Shown here: piece after piece, positions 31,886 through 40,074 of the stretch
Layout of the letters: each line of letters begins with the position of its first letter
Numbering within the stretch: the stretch's first letter is position 1
NCBI GenBank assembly: GCA_013287645.1
Contig: JABDDJ010000022.1
Location: 1 to 40,074 of the forward strand
Reading direction: 5' to 3'
Length of the DNA: 40,074 bases
From: Chlamydiota bacterium
GTDB lineage: Bacteria > Chlamydiota > Chlamydiia > Chlamydiales > JABDDJ01
Program-made: the position numbers and the translations under genes
The notes under the pieces: generated by a model
What the model saw: only the letters and a program-made list of their open reading frames with translations
The model's database searches: none
What the model was told of the DNA's origin: nothing

Positions 31886-32443
31886 ATGTCTAGACTCAAG
31901 GAAAGATATCATACTAACGTTAAGCAAGAACTCACTAAGAAGTTCGATTATAAGAACCCCATGCTTGTCCCTCAACTAGACAAGATTATTATTAGCATGG
32001 GTCTTGCTGAAGCGTCTAAAGATAAAAATGCCATTCAAGACCACTTGAAGGAGCTTACACTCATTGCAGGACAGCGCGCAGTTCCTACGAAAGCACGTAA
32101 AGCCATTTCCAACTTCAAACTGCGCGAAGGTCAAACAATTGGCGCCAAAGTCACCCTGCGTGGAATACGCATGTATGACTTCATGTACCGCTTCTGCAAC
32201 CTAGTCGCTCCACGTATTCGCGACTTCCAAGGCTTCAAAGCCAAGGGCGATGGCAGAGGAAATTTTTCATTAGGTCTTGATGATCAGCAAGTCTTTCTCG
32301 AGCTTAACCTCGACGAAGTCAAGCGAACACAAGGGATGAACATCACGTTTGTCACTAGTGCAAAAACTGATGAAGAGTGCCTCGAGTTACTTCGATTACT
32401 CGGGATGCCTTTTAAAAATTTACCAATCTGCGTAGCCGCATAA
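31886..32443 (+). CDS. rplE: Ribosomal protein L5
   Basis: 185 residues, binds 5S rRNA with L18. [21 protein letters not shown] and [15 protein letters not shown] are conserved blocks, and the C-terminal [15 protein letters not shown] is as expected. rpsN normally follows in many bacteria but is absent here; rpsH starts 20 bases later, as in chlamydiae. Confidence 0.96.
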   Translation: MSRLKERYHTNVKQELTKKFDYKNPMLVPQLDKIIISMGLAEASKDKNAIQDHLKELTLIAGQRAVPTKARKAISNFKLREGQTIGAKVTLRGIRMYDFMYRFCNLVAPRIRDFQGFKAKGDGRGNFSLGLDDQQVFLELNLDEVKRTQGMNITFVTSAKTDEECLELLRLLGMPFKNLPICVAA

Positions 32444-32462
32444 CACGAAAGGAGGCGAAATC

Positions 32463-32864
32463 ATGGCAGTTAGCGATCCCATCGCCGATTTCCTCACCAG
32501 GATCCGCAACGGCGGCAGGGCTAAACGTCGCTTTGTCGATGTGGGCTGGAGTAAGATCAAGGAAACCATGGCTGAAATCTTGAAGCAACAAGGTTTCATC
32601 GAAAGTTATTTGACTAAACACGATACTACACATCGTGGTACAATACGTATTTTTTTGAAATATGACACAAACCGCATACCCGTGATCCGCGACCTGCGAC
32701 GTATTTCAAAACCAGGGTTGCGCCGCTATGTGACTTACCGCGATATCCCCTATTTTTATGGTGGACTCGGATTGTCGATTGTGTCAACATCTCAGGGCTT
32801 ACTGCCTGGGGGTGAGGCAACACGTCGTAAGATTGGCGGTGAACTGCTCTGTTTGGTATGGTAA
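32463..32864 (+). CDS. rpsH: Ribosomal protein S8
   Basis: 133 residues, central-domain 16S binder. SDPIADFLTRIRNGGRAK at the start and GLGLSIVSTSQGLLPGGEA near the end are diagnostic. A strong AAAGGAGG ribosome binding site precedes the ATG. In E. coli S8 represses the spc operon; no equivalent site was identified here. Confidence 0.96.
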   Translation: MAVSDPIADFLTRIRNGGRAKRRFVDVGWSKIKETMAEILKQQGFIESYLTKHDTTHRGTIRIFLKYDTNRIPVIRDLRRISKPGLRRYVTYRDIPYFYGGLGLSIVSTSQGLLPGGEATRRKIGGELLCLVW

Positions 32865-32894
32865 GAGCCACGCATTTAAGGAGTGTATTGATTC

Positions 32895-33434
32895 ATGTCT
32901 CGAAAAGGTAAACAGCCAATTCCGCTTCCTAAAGGAGTGGAGGTGAAGGTCGATGAAGGGCATATTACAGTGAAGGGCCCCAAAGGAACATTATCGCAAC
33001 CATTGATGCATGGCATTCATGTAAAGGTGGAAGAGAGTCATATTATCATTGAGCCTGATACAGGAGTAGATGATATAAGCAAGTTCCACGGCCTTTATCG
33101 AAGCCTTGTCCATAATATGGTAGAAGGGACTACAAAAGGTTTTGAAAAACAGCTAGAACTGGTAGGTGTCGGTTACCGTGCGACTGTGCAAGGCCACATG
33201 CTCGACCTGCAGCTAGGATTTTCACATCCCACTAAATTACCCATTCCACAAGGTATCCATGTCAAAGTGGATAAGAACTTTGTTATCGTCAGTGGGATAA
33301 ATAAACAAGAAGTAGGACAGTACTGTGCCGTTTTAAGAGCGGTTCGTCCACCTGAGCCTTATCAAGGTAAAGGAGTTCGTTATAAGGATGAGTATGTCCG
33401 ACGTAAACAAGGCAAAGCTTCGGGCAAAAAATAA
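32895..33434 (+). CDS. rplF: Ribosomal protein L6
   Basis: 179 residues, two-domain protein near the sarcin-ricin loop. MSRKGKQPIPLPKGVEVKV, the interdomain FEKQLELVGVGYRATVQG and the C-terminal PEPYQGKGVRYKDEYVRRK with GK are intact. Confidence 0.96.
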   Translation: MSRKGKQPIPLPKGVEVKVDEGHITVKGPKGTLSQPLMHGIHVKVEESHIIIEPDTGVDDISKFHGLYRSLVHNMVEGTTKGFEKQLELVGVGYRATVQGHMLDLQLGFSHPTKLPIPQGIHVKVDKNFVIVSGINKQEVGQYCAVLRAVRPPEPYQGKGVRYKDEYVRRKQGKASGKK

Positions 33435-33455
33435 GGTCAGAAGTGAAGGATAACT

Positions 33456-33872
33456 ATGCATAACGAACTAACAAGTAAATCGGCTCAAAGAATAAAAAGA
33501 GCACAACGCGTAAGAGTACGGCTCCATGGCACACGCCACAAGCCGCGTCTTTCTGTGTTTAAAAGTAACAAGCATATCTCTGCGCAACTCATTGACGATG
33601 AAGCAGGTGTCACCTTAGCACACGTTTCGACCTATGCTAAGAAGGGGTCTACAAAGCCGACGGCTGGCAAGAAAGCTAAACCTGCGAAAGAACACGACGC
33701 AGCACTCGCTAAAAAATCGAAAGCTTCCGCTGAAGCACTCGGCCGTGAAATTGCAGAGTTAGCCCAAAAGCAACAAATTAAAGAGATGATCTTTGACCGC
33801 GGTTGTAGAAAATACCATGGCATTCTTGCTAGCTTAGCAGATGCTGTGCGCGCGGCAGGGATACACCTCTAA
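33456..33872 (+). CDS. rplR: Ribosomal protein L18 with a Lys/Ala-rich insertion
   Basis: 138 residues, 5S rRNA binder. RLHGTRHKPRLSVFKSNKHI and the C-terminal FDRGCRKYHGILASLADAVR are typical. Compared with common L18 proteins (about 120 residues), the loop after LAHVSTYAKKG carries extra residues rich in Lys and Ala (about positions 65-90). The reading frame is intact, so this is an expansion rather than damage. Confidence 0.94.
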   Translation: MHNELTSKSAQRIKRAQRVRVRLHGTRHKPRLSVFKSNKHISAQLIDDEAGVTLAHVSTYAKKGSTKPTAGKKAKPAKEHDAALAKKSKASAEALGREIAELAQKQQIKEMIFDRGCRKYHGILASLADAVRAAGIHL

Positions 33873-33889
33873 AACTATAGGAATTTCGC

Positions 33890-34390
33890 ATGGCTAAGCA
33901 ATCCGATTCGCATAAAAAAGAAAAAGCGGCATCAGAACTTCAAGAAAAAGTTCTTTATATCAACCGCTGCGCGAAGGTCGTCAAAGGGGGACGCAAGTTC
34001 AGTTTCAGTGCCCTCATTTTAGTTGGCGATAGCAAAGGCCGCATTGGCTATGGCTTTGCTAAAGCCAATGAATTAACCGACGCTATACGCAAAGGTGGAG
34101 AAGCTGCACGCAAGAATATGCGTAAATATCCCACAATGGGGTCTACGATACCTCATGAAATCACCGTTAAGCAAGATGGCGCCTCGGTATACATGGCACC
34201 CGCTCCTGAAGGGGCTGGAGTCGTTGCTGGCTCACTTGTCCGCGCCGTTTTAGAGATGGCAGGTATAAAAGATGTCATGGCTAAAATTATCGGTGCGAAT
34301 AACCCGATTAACATTCTGCGCGCAACATTTAAAGCCCTTGAGCAATTGCAGACGCGTGATGTGATTAAACAACGCAGAGGCATAGCATGA
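33890..34390 (+). CDS. rpsE: Ribosomal protein S5
   Basis: 166 residues, fidelity (ram) protein. VVKGGRKFSFSALILVGD, GRIGYGFAKANELTDAIRKG and the C-terminal NPINILRATFKALEQL are conserved. Its TGA overlaps the rplO start (ATGA). Confidence 0.96.
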   Translation: MAKQSDSHKKEKAASELQEKVLYINRCAKVVKGGRKFSFSALILVGDSKGRIGYGFAKANELTDAIRKGGEAARKNMRKYPTMGSTIPHEITVKQDGASVYMAPAPEGAGVVAGSLVRAVLEMAGIKDVMAKIIGANNPINILRATFKALEQLQTRDVIKQRRGIA

Positions 34391-34830
34391 TGACAACTTT
34401 AGATACATTATATAACATCTGTCGTCCTAAGAAAAAGCGCACACGCGTAGGTCGTGGAGCAGGCAGCGGATTAGGAAAGACCTGTGGTAGAGGCCAAAAG
34501 GGTGCTGGAGCGCGCGCTGGTTATAAAAGACGCTATGGTTATGAGGGTGGACAGTTTCGTACGTTTATGAAAATGCCTATCCGCGGCTTTAGCAATGCAC
34601 GATTTCGCCGCGAAATAACAGCGATCAATCTCGATCAGGTCAATGATATGTTCGAAGATGGCGAAGTTGTTAGCGCGCAAACTCTGTTTGAGCGGCGCTA
34701 TACAGATAGTCCTAAAGATAAGATAAAGCTTCTCGGTAATGGAACTCTCAAAAAGAAGGTGACTTTTAAAGTCGATGCCATCTCTGAAGGAGCAAAAGAA
34801 AAGCTCAGACATTTAAATGTATCTGTCTAA
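34387..34830 (+). CDS. rplO: Ribosomal protein L15
   Basis: 147 residues, late-assembly 50S protein. RVGRGAGSGLGKTCGRGQKG and the Gly/Arg-rich N-terminal arm are typical, with FEGGQ-like YEGGQFRTF. The first ATG overlaps the rpsE stop; a second ATG follows directly. Confidence 0.95.
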   Translation: MMTTLDTLYNICRPKKKRTRVGRGAGSGLGKTCGRGQKGAGARAGYKRRYGYEGGQFRTFMKMPIRGFSNARFRREITAINLDQVNDMFEDGEVVSAQTLFERRYTDSPKDKIKLLGNGTLKKKVTFKVDAISEGAKEKLRHLNVSV

Positions 34831-34841
34831 GTGTTTAACTG

Positions 34842-34867
34842 AGGTCGGTGTGTATGCACACTGACCT
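34842..34867. promoter_or_regulatory. Hairpin between rplO and secY
   Basis: AGGTCGGTGTG (34842-34852) pairs with CACACTGACCT (34857-34867) through one G-U pair around a TATG loop. There is no T-run, so it looks more like an RNA-processing or attenuating hairpin than a terminator. Confidence 0.4.
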
Positions 34868-34911
34868 ATTGGAAATTAATAATGCGCGATCTCACATAGC
34901 CTAGGAAAAAA

Positions 34912-36282
34912 ATGTTCCATCATATCGTACGCGTTTTCCAAGTCCCCGAGCTAAGAGCAAAAATTATCTTTACACTGCTGATGCTCATTGTCTGCCGCAT
35001 CGGTGTGTTCATACCCGTTCCTGGAATCAACGGTGAAGTCGCTGTTGGCTTTTTCCAGCACCTGACAGGTGGTGCCCAAAACCTCTTTACACTTGTAGGT
35101 ATCTTTTCTGGTGGCGCCTTTGCCCAAATGACTGTCGCTGCTTTAGGCGTCGTTCCCAACATCTCGGCATCCATCATTATTCAGTTACTTGTCGCTCTCT
35201 GGCCTTCTTTCCAGCGCGAAATGAAAGAAAATAATGTCCAGGCTCGCCGCAAAATCAACCGCTATACGCGCGGCCTTACCGTTATTTTAGCAGTATTACA
35301 ATCATTTGTTTACGCAAAATATGCGCTGCAAATGAATATTTCAAATCCTGGCATTATTGCAGGCGAGCTTCTCGATACGCAAATTTTTGGATTCCACTGG
35401 CTCTTTTACCTAATTACTATCTTTACAATGACCACAGGTACGGTATTCCTTATGTGGATCGGTGAGCAAATCACTGATCGTGGAATCGGTAATGGAATGA
35501 GCATGATCATTGCGCTCGGTATCTTGGCCTCACTACCCAACGCTATCGGCATGGTCTTCCAACAGCTCAACCTAGACTCTCAAGAACCTGGTCAGATGAA
35601 TTTTGCCTATGTGACTATCCTGCTTACGCTATTCGTTATAGTCACCATCGGCACGATCCTTATCATACAGGGCCACCGGCGCATTCCCTTACAATATGCT
35701 CGTCGTGTTGTGGGGCGTCGTGAAGTGCAAGGGGGAAACTCTTACATTCCTCTTAAAATTAACTATGCGGGCGTTATCCCAGTCATCTTCGCCTCGTCGC
35801 TACTCATGTTCCCTGCTACTCTTGCGACCTTTATCGGTACCGGTAACTGGCTCGGGCAACTTGCTGCCATGGTTTCACCTGGCAGCGTCGCCTACAACGC
35901 TTTTTTCATTTTCCTCATCTTTTTCTTCACCTACTTCTGGACCGCTACGCAATTCCGTCCTGATCAGATTGCTTCTGACATGAAGAAAAATGGTGCCTTT
36001 ATTCCTGGCATCAAACAAGGAAAGCCCACGCAAGAATATCTAGAATCGACCATGAGCCATATCACTCTACTTGGAGCGATTTCTCTCGCTGCGATTGCCG
36101 TGCTGCCAAATGTCATTGGTGGCTTATTATCCGTGTCATCAACTATCAGCTACTTCTTCGGAGGTACTGCTCTACTGATCCTAGTTGGTGTTGTTTTAGA
36201 CACGATGAAACAGATAGAATCTCATCTTTTGATGAAGCGCTACGAAGGTTTTATGAAGCGTGGGCGCATTCAAGGAAGATAA
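34912..36282 (+). CDS. secY: Protein translocase subunit SecY
   Basis: The 456-residue channel of the Sec translocon in the inner membrane, with ten predicted membrane helices. FRVPELR-type opening ([17 protein letters not shown]), [13 protein letters not shown], the cytoplasmic loop [19 protein letters not shown] and [19 protein letters not shown] are family features. AGGA precedes the ATG. It is placed between rplO and rpsM as in other chlamydiae. Confidence 0.97.
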   Translation: MFHHIVRVFQVPELRAKIIFTLLMLIVCRIGVFIPVPGINGEVAVGFFQHLTGGAQNLFTLVGIFSGGAFAQMTVAALGVVPNISASIIIQLLVALWPSFQREMKENNVQARRKINRYTRGLTVILAVLQSFVYAKYALQMNISNPGIIAGELLDTQIFGFHWLFYLITIFTMTTGTVFLMWIGEQITDRGIGNGMSMIIALGILASLPNAIGMVFQQLNLDSQEPGQMNFAYVTILLTLFVIVTIGTILIIQGHRRIPLQYARRVVGRREVQGGNSYIPLKINYAGVIPVIFASSLLMFPATLATFIGTGNWLGQLAAMVSPGSVAYNAFFIFLIFFFTYFWTATQFRPDQIASDMKKNGAFIPGIKQGKPTQEYLESTMSHITLLGAISLAAIAVLPNVIGGLLSVSSTISYFFGGTALLILVGVVLDTMKQIESHLLMKRYEGFMKRGRIQGR

Positions 36283-36288
36283 TGTATT

Positions 36289-36304
36289 GTCAGATAAGTC
36301 TGAC
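36289..36304. promoter_or_regulatory. Small hairpin between secY and rpsM
   Basis: GTCAGA and TCTGAC flank a TAAG loop, 6 bases after the secY stop. It is short and lacks a T-run. It may be an mRNA processing or stabilising stem; low confidence. Confidence 0.3.
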
Positions 36305-36347
36305 TATGGTAACTTTAATGAGTTTTGTTTTGAATTAGGAGACTTCA

Positions 36348-36716
36348 ATGCCTAGAATCGTCGGTACAGACGTGCCTGATAATAAACGTCTAGAGATCAG
36401 CCTGATGTATATTTTCGGAATCGGCCGCCATCTCTCGAACGAAATTATCAAAAAACTTAATCTAAACGCAGATATGCGCGCGAATAAACTTACCCAAGAC
36501 GACATCGCCCGCCTAAACCAATTGATCTCGGCCGAGTACATCGTAGAAGGTGACCTACGCCGTCAGATCCAAAATAATATTAAACGCTTAATTAGCATAC
36601 ACGCTTACCGCGGTCTACGTCACCGCTTAGGCCTCCCCGTACGTGGTCAGAGAACTCGCACGAATGCTCGTACTAGAAAAGGGCGCCGTAAAACTGTTGC
36701 TAATAAGAAGAAGTAA
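36348..36716 (+). CDS. rpsM: Ribosomal protein S13
   Basis: 122 residues, 30S head protein bridging to the 50S and P-site t[22 protein letters not shown], the [20 protein letters not shown] block and the basic C-terminus are diagnostic. AGGAG precedes the start. Confidence 0.96.
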   Translation: MPRIVGTDVPDNKRLEISLMYIFGIGRHLSNEIIKKLNLNADMRANKLTQDDIARLNQLISAEYIVEGDLRRQIQNNIKRLISIHAYRGLRHRLGLPVRGQRTRTNARTRKGRRKTVANKKK

Positions 36717-36740
36717 CACTCACTTTAGGAGATTTTGACC

Positions 36741-37154
36741 TTGTCTAAGCAAGCTGCACAACAACAAAATAAAAAACCCACTAAAGCACGCAAAAAAACC
36801 GTGCATCAAGTCCTGCAGGGCATCGTTCACGTAAAGGCAACTTTCAATAATACGATTGTCACAATCACCGACCTACTAGGACGCGTCATTGCATGGTCTT
36901 CTGCCGGTAAAGTAAACTTTTCTGGTTCCAGAAAATCCTCCGCATTCGCCGCCACAGTTGCTGCTCAAGATGCTGCCAAAACAGCTCAATCCTACGGCTT
37001 AAAAGAAGCGAGAATGGAACTAAAAGGTCCTGGCGCTGGTAGAGAATCCGCCGTAAGAGGCGTGCAGAGTGCAGGAATTATTATTACTGAAATCCGAGAC
37101 GTTACTCCTGTACCCCACAACGGGTGCCGTCCTAGGAAGCGACGTCGCGTTTAA
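36741..37154 (+). CDS. rpsK: Ribosomal protein S11
   Basis: 137 residues from the TTG at 36741 (MSKQAAQ), chosen because AGGAG lies nine bases upstream; another TTG at 36735 is too close to it. [34 protein letters not shown] and the C-terminal [15 protein letters not shown] are conserved. S11 forms the platform near the E site. Confidence 0.95.
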   Translation: MSKQAAQQQNKKPTKARKKTVHQVLQGIVHVKATFNNTIVTITDLLGRVIAWSSAGKVNFSGSRKSSAFAATVAAQDAAKTAQSYGLKEARMELKGPGAGRESAVRGVQSAGIIITEIRDVTPVPHNGCRPRKRRRV

Positions 37155-37182
37155 CAAGTAAAATTTATTTAGGAGTTTTTCC

Positions 37183-38310
37183 ATGGCAGTCAAGTATGGT
37201 ACCTTTGAAATGCCTAACAAGATTATGATCGATGAGGAATCAGCGACGAGCACGTTTACTCGCTTTATCGCTGAACCCTTCGAGAAAGGCTTCGGCCATA
37301 CAGTAGGTAATGCTCTACGCCGCATTCTACTCTCCAGCCTAGAAACACCTGCGATCAAGTCTGTGCGCATTGAGGGCATCCCTCACGAGTACATGGCTGT
37401 GGACGGTATTGTTGAAGATATGACAAATATCATCCTTAACTTAAAAGGTGCTCTTCTTCGTCGCTTAATTATTGAAGATGCTACAGATACTCATGATGAG
37501 CGTATCCTAACCACAATTATCGATATCGGACAAGAAGACTTAGATAAGCACAAAGGACAAGTGCACATCAAGTTGAAAGACGTGATCAAGGATAGCCGCT
37601 TCGAAGTTGTCAATCCCGACTTACATCTCTTCACCGTCACTAAACCCATGACACGCCAAATTGATCTGCGTGTTGGAATTGGCCGAGGATATGTGCCCTC
37701 TGAACGTCATGTTATCCATGACCGCACTGTTAATGAAATAATCATTGACGCATGCTACTCGCCCGTTCGACAAGTCAACTACTATGTCGAAAATACACGT
37801 GTAGGCCAAGACACCGACTTTGACCGTCTTCTGGTTGACGTCTATACCGATGGACGCGTCACCCCCGTTGAAGCTCTTAGCTTCGCAGCTCAAATCGGCC
37901 TAAAACATTTCGAAGTCTTTAATAAACTCCAAACACACATCATTCTCTTCGACGAAGGCGAAGGGGGTAGCGACGCTGACCAAGACGAGATCATGGAAAA
38001 GCTCGCGATGCGTATCGACGAAATGGAACTCTCTGTCCGCTCAACGAATTGCTTAGCAGGCGCTAGCATTGAGACGATTGCGGAACTTGTGACCATACCT
38101 GAACGTAAGATGTTGGAATTTAGAAACTTCGGGAAGAAATCCCTCAACGAAATTAAAGCAAAACTCACCGAAATGGGACTCTACCTAGGCATGGACTTAT
38201 CCAAATATGGCATCACCCATGATAACGTCCGCCAGAAAGTCCAAGAGTACAATGAAGAGCGTCGCTCTCGCAGAGAATACTCGGAATTGTCACCCACTCA
38301 GGCAGAGTAA
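37183..38310 (+). CDS. rpoA: RNA polymerase alpha subunit
   Basis: 375 residues. The N-terminal assembly domain includes FGHTVGNALRRILLSSLE, the dimer and beta-contact region, and YFVENTRVGQ-type element YYVENTRVGQDTDFDRLL. The C-terminal domain (residues about 285-345) with IPERKMLEFRNFGKKSLNEI contacts UP elements and activators. AGGAG precedes the ATG. Confidence 0.97.
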   Translation: MAVKYGTFEMPNKIMIDEESATSTFTRFIAEPFEKGFGHTVGNALRRILLSSLETPAIKSVRIEGIPHEYMAVDGIVEDMTNIILNLKGALLRRLIIEDATDTHDERILTTIIDIGQEDLDKHKGQVHIKLKDVIKDSRFEVVNPDLHLFTVTKPMTRQIDLRVGIGRGYVPSERHVIHDRTVNEIIIDACYSPVRQVNYYVENTRVGQDTDFDRLLVDVYTDGRVTPVEALSFAAQIGLKHFEVFNKLQTHIILFDEGEGGSDADQDEIMEKLAMRIDEMELSVRSTNCLAGASIETIAELVTIPERKMLEFRNFGKKSLNEIKAKLTEMGLYLGMDLSKYGITHDNVRQKVQEYNEERRSRREYSELSPTQAE

Positions 38311-38331
38311 TATAGTTTAAAAAGGTTAACC

Positions 38332-38760
38332 ATGAGACATCGTAACCATACTTCCAAACTTAATCGCACCTCATCGCATCGGCGCTGCATGATCGCCAAT
38401 GCGCTTAAGTCGCTGATTGTCCATGGGCGTATTGAAACCACCGAAGCAAAAGCGAAAGTCCTACGTAGCTATGCTGATCAGATGGTCACTCTTGCCAAGC
38501 GCAATACGCTCTCTACTCGCCGTAAAGCGATCGCCGATCTAATGGTACGCTTTAACCCACTTACTCCTAAAGAGCATAGAGCAGCCAAAACGGGTAAAAC
38601 GCACATGTTTAATGACGACCGTCTAGTCATCAACAAATTATTTGATGAGATTGGACCTCGGTTTTCTAGTCGCAATGGCGGATATACACGTATTATTAAG
38701 AATGGCTATCGCATTGGTGATAGCGCGTTAACTTGCTACTTAGAGTATTTGGCTGAGTAA
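38332..38760 (+). CDS. rplQ: Ribosomal protein L17
   Basis: 142 residues; near the exit tunnel. MRHRNHTSKLNRTSSHRRCM and GRIETTEAKAKVLRSYADQM are diagnostic. It closes the ribosomal cluster and is followed by a strong hairpin. Confidence 0.96.
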   Translation: MRHRNHTSKLNRTSSHRRCMIANALKSLIVHGRIETTEAKAKVLRSYADQMVTLAKRNTLSTRRKAIADLMVRFNPLTPKEHRAAKTGKTHMFNDDRLVINKLFDEIGPRFSSRNGGYTRIIKNGYRIGDSALTCYLEYLAE

Positions 38761-38766
38761 TTTTCT

Positions 38767-38826
38767 GTGCCCGTGTGCGTGCCCGTGCCCGATTTTGTTT
38801 TCGGGCACGGGCACGCACACGGGCAC
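38767..38826. terminator. Perfect 26-bp hairpin ending the ribosomal cluster
   Basis: Arms 38767-38792 and 38801-38826 are exact reverse complements around a TTTTGTTT loop. They are built from alternating GTGCCC and GTGTGC units. It lies 6 bases after the rplQ stop. The right arm is followed by a pyrimidine-rich stretch (CTTCTTTCCCCTTG) rather than a pure T-run. It should stop the ribosomal transcript before gapA. Confidence 0.65.
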
Positions 38827-38896
38827 GAACTTCTTTCCCCTTGTCCTTTCAAATATTTCCCGCTATTATTAAGTTTTAGACACTGTTATTGTTTAG

Positions 38897-39925
<1,029 letters not shown>

Positions 39926-39951
39926 AGCTTTATAGGGCTCCTCTTTTTCCC

Positions 39952-40074
39952 ATGTTTATGATACACTTTTGTCCAGAAGTTATAGCGGTGCTGACAACCG
40001 AATATGAGGATTACCGATCCATTCGTCGCCGCTACCCAAAACTCAGGTTAAAACCCTCTACAAGGAATGTAGTC
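39952..40074 (+). CDS. Possible partial ORF at the right edge
   Basis: From ATG 39952 a frame (MFMIHFCPEVIAVLTTEYED...) stays open to the end of the window for 41 codons. There is no clear ribosome binding site and no recognised family. A weak GAGC/GCTC stem with a following T-run at about 39926-39949 may be a gapA terminator. The rest of this end shows nothing else. Confidence 0.25.
   Translation, partial: MFMIHFCPEVIAVLTTEYEDYRSIRRRYPKLRLKPSTRNVV

Noticed and set aside
26322..38760. Absence of rpsJ, rpsN, adk, map, infA and rpmJ from the ribosomal cluster
   Set aside because: This is the normal chlamydial arrangement, not a deletion.

Overview
The window comes from the chromosome of a member of the Chlamydiae, most likely an environmental (amoeba-associated) lineage rather than the genus Chlamydia. 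Two gene orders support this. The run lpxC-fabZ-lpxA-fmt leads toward rplC. The merged S10/spc/alpha ribosomal cluster starts at rplC (no rpsJ), lacks rpsN between rplE and rpsH, lacks adk/map/infA/rpmJ after secY, and ends rpoA-rplQ-gapA. Several other proteins also look chlamydial: the start of a nucleotide-transporter (NTT) gene at the left edge, and large lineage-specific proteins with hydrophobic blocks.

Layout. 1-6.2 kb: an NTT transporter fragment, a secreted PTP-like phytase, a D-Ala-D-Ala carboxypeptidase, and a leftward run of rsmB, a SurA-like chaperone and rsmA. 6.2-12.5 kb: an accessory island inserted between the start of rsmB and an aldo/keto reductase gene. It is visibly more AT-rich than its surroundings and holds a compact azol(in)e RiPP (TOMM) locus: a DUF6176-like protein, a fused C-D (YcaO) cyclodehydratase, a SagB-type dehydrogenase, a convergent 70-codon gene that is the best precursor-peptide candidate, and a divergent cytochrome P450. 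12.5-19.1 kb: aldo/keto reductase, lnt, a degenerate PP2C-like protein and a glycosyltransferase-like protein. 19.1-26.3 kb: a 54-bp perfect palindrome, the lipid A/fatty acid genes lpxC-fabZ-lpxA with fmt, then a 914-residue protein and an SLBB-like protein sitting between fmt and rplC. 26.3-38.8 kb: the ribosomal protein/secY/rpoA cluster. 38.9-39.9 kb: gapA.

The main discovery candidate is the island. A 69-bp segment identical to the first codons of rsmB occurs three times in direct orientation and marks off two modules: DUF6176-YcaO-SagB-precursor, and P450. The last 34 bp of the DUF6176-like gene recur just upstream of the P450, and a decayed copy of the aldo/keto reductase start lies at the end of the first module. 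The sequence therefore records stepwise, repeat-bounded growth of a RiPP locus at one chromosomal site, with no integrase in view. Biochemically, the leader of the 70-residue peptide would be bound by the N-terminal part of the C-D fusion, Cys/Ser/Thr of the core cyclised by the YcaO part, azolines oxidised by the SagB enzyme, and the product possibly tailored by the P450. No exporter or dedicated protease is visible.

The window also has many strong inverted repeats between operons. They include a recurring CGCAAAG family, GTGCCC-type hairpins and a six-run G-quadruplex motif ahead of rplC. All calls come from reading the sequence; no database search was run.
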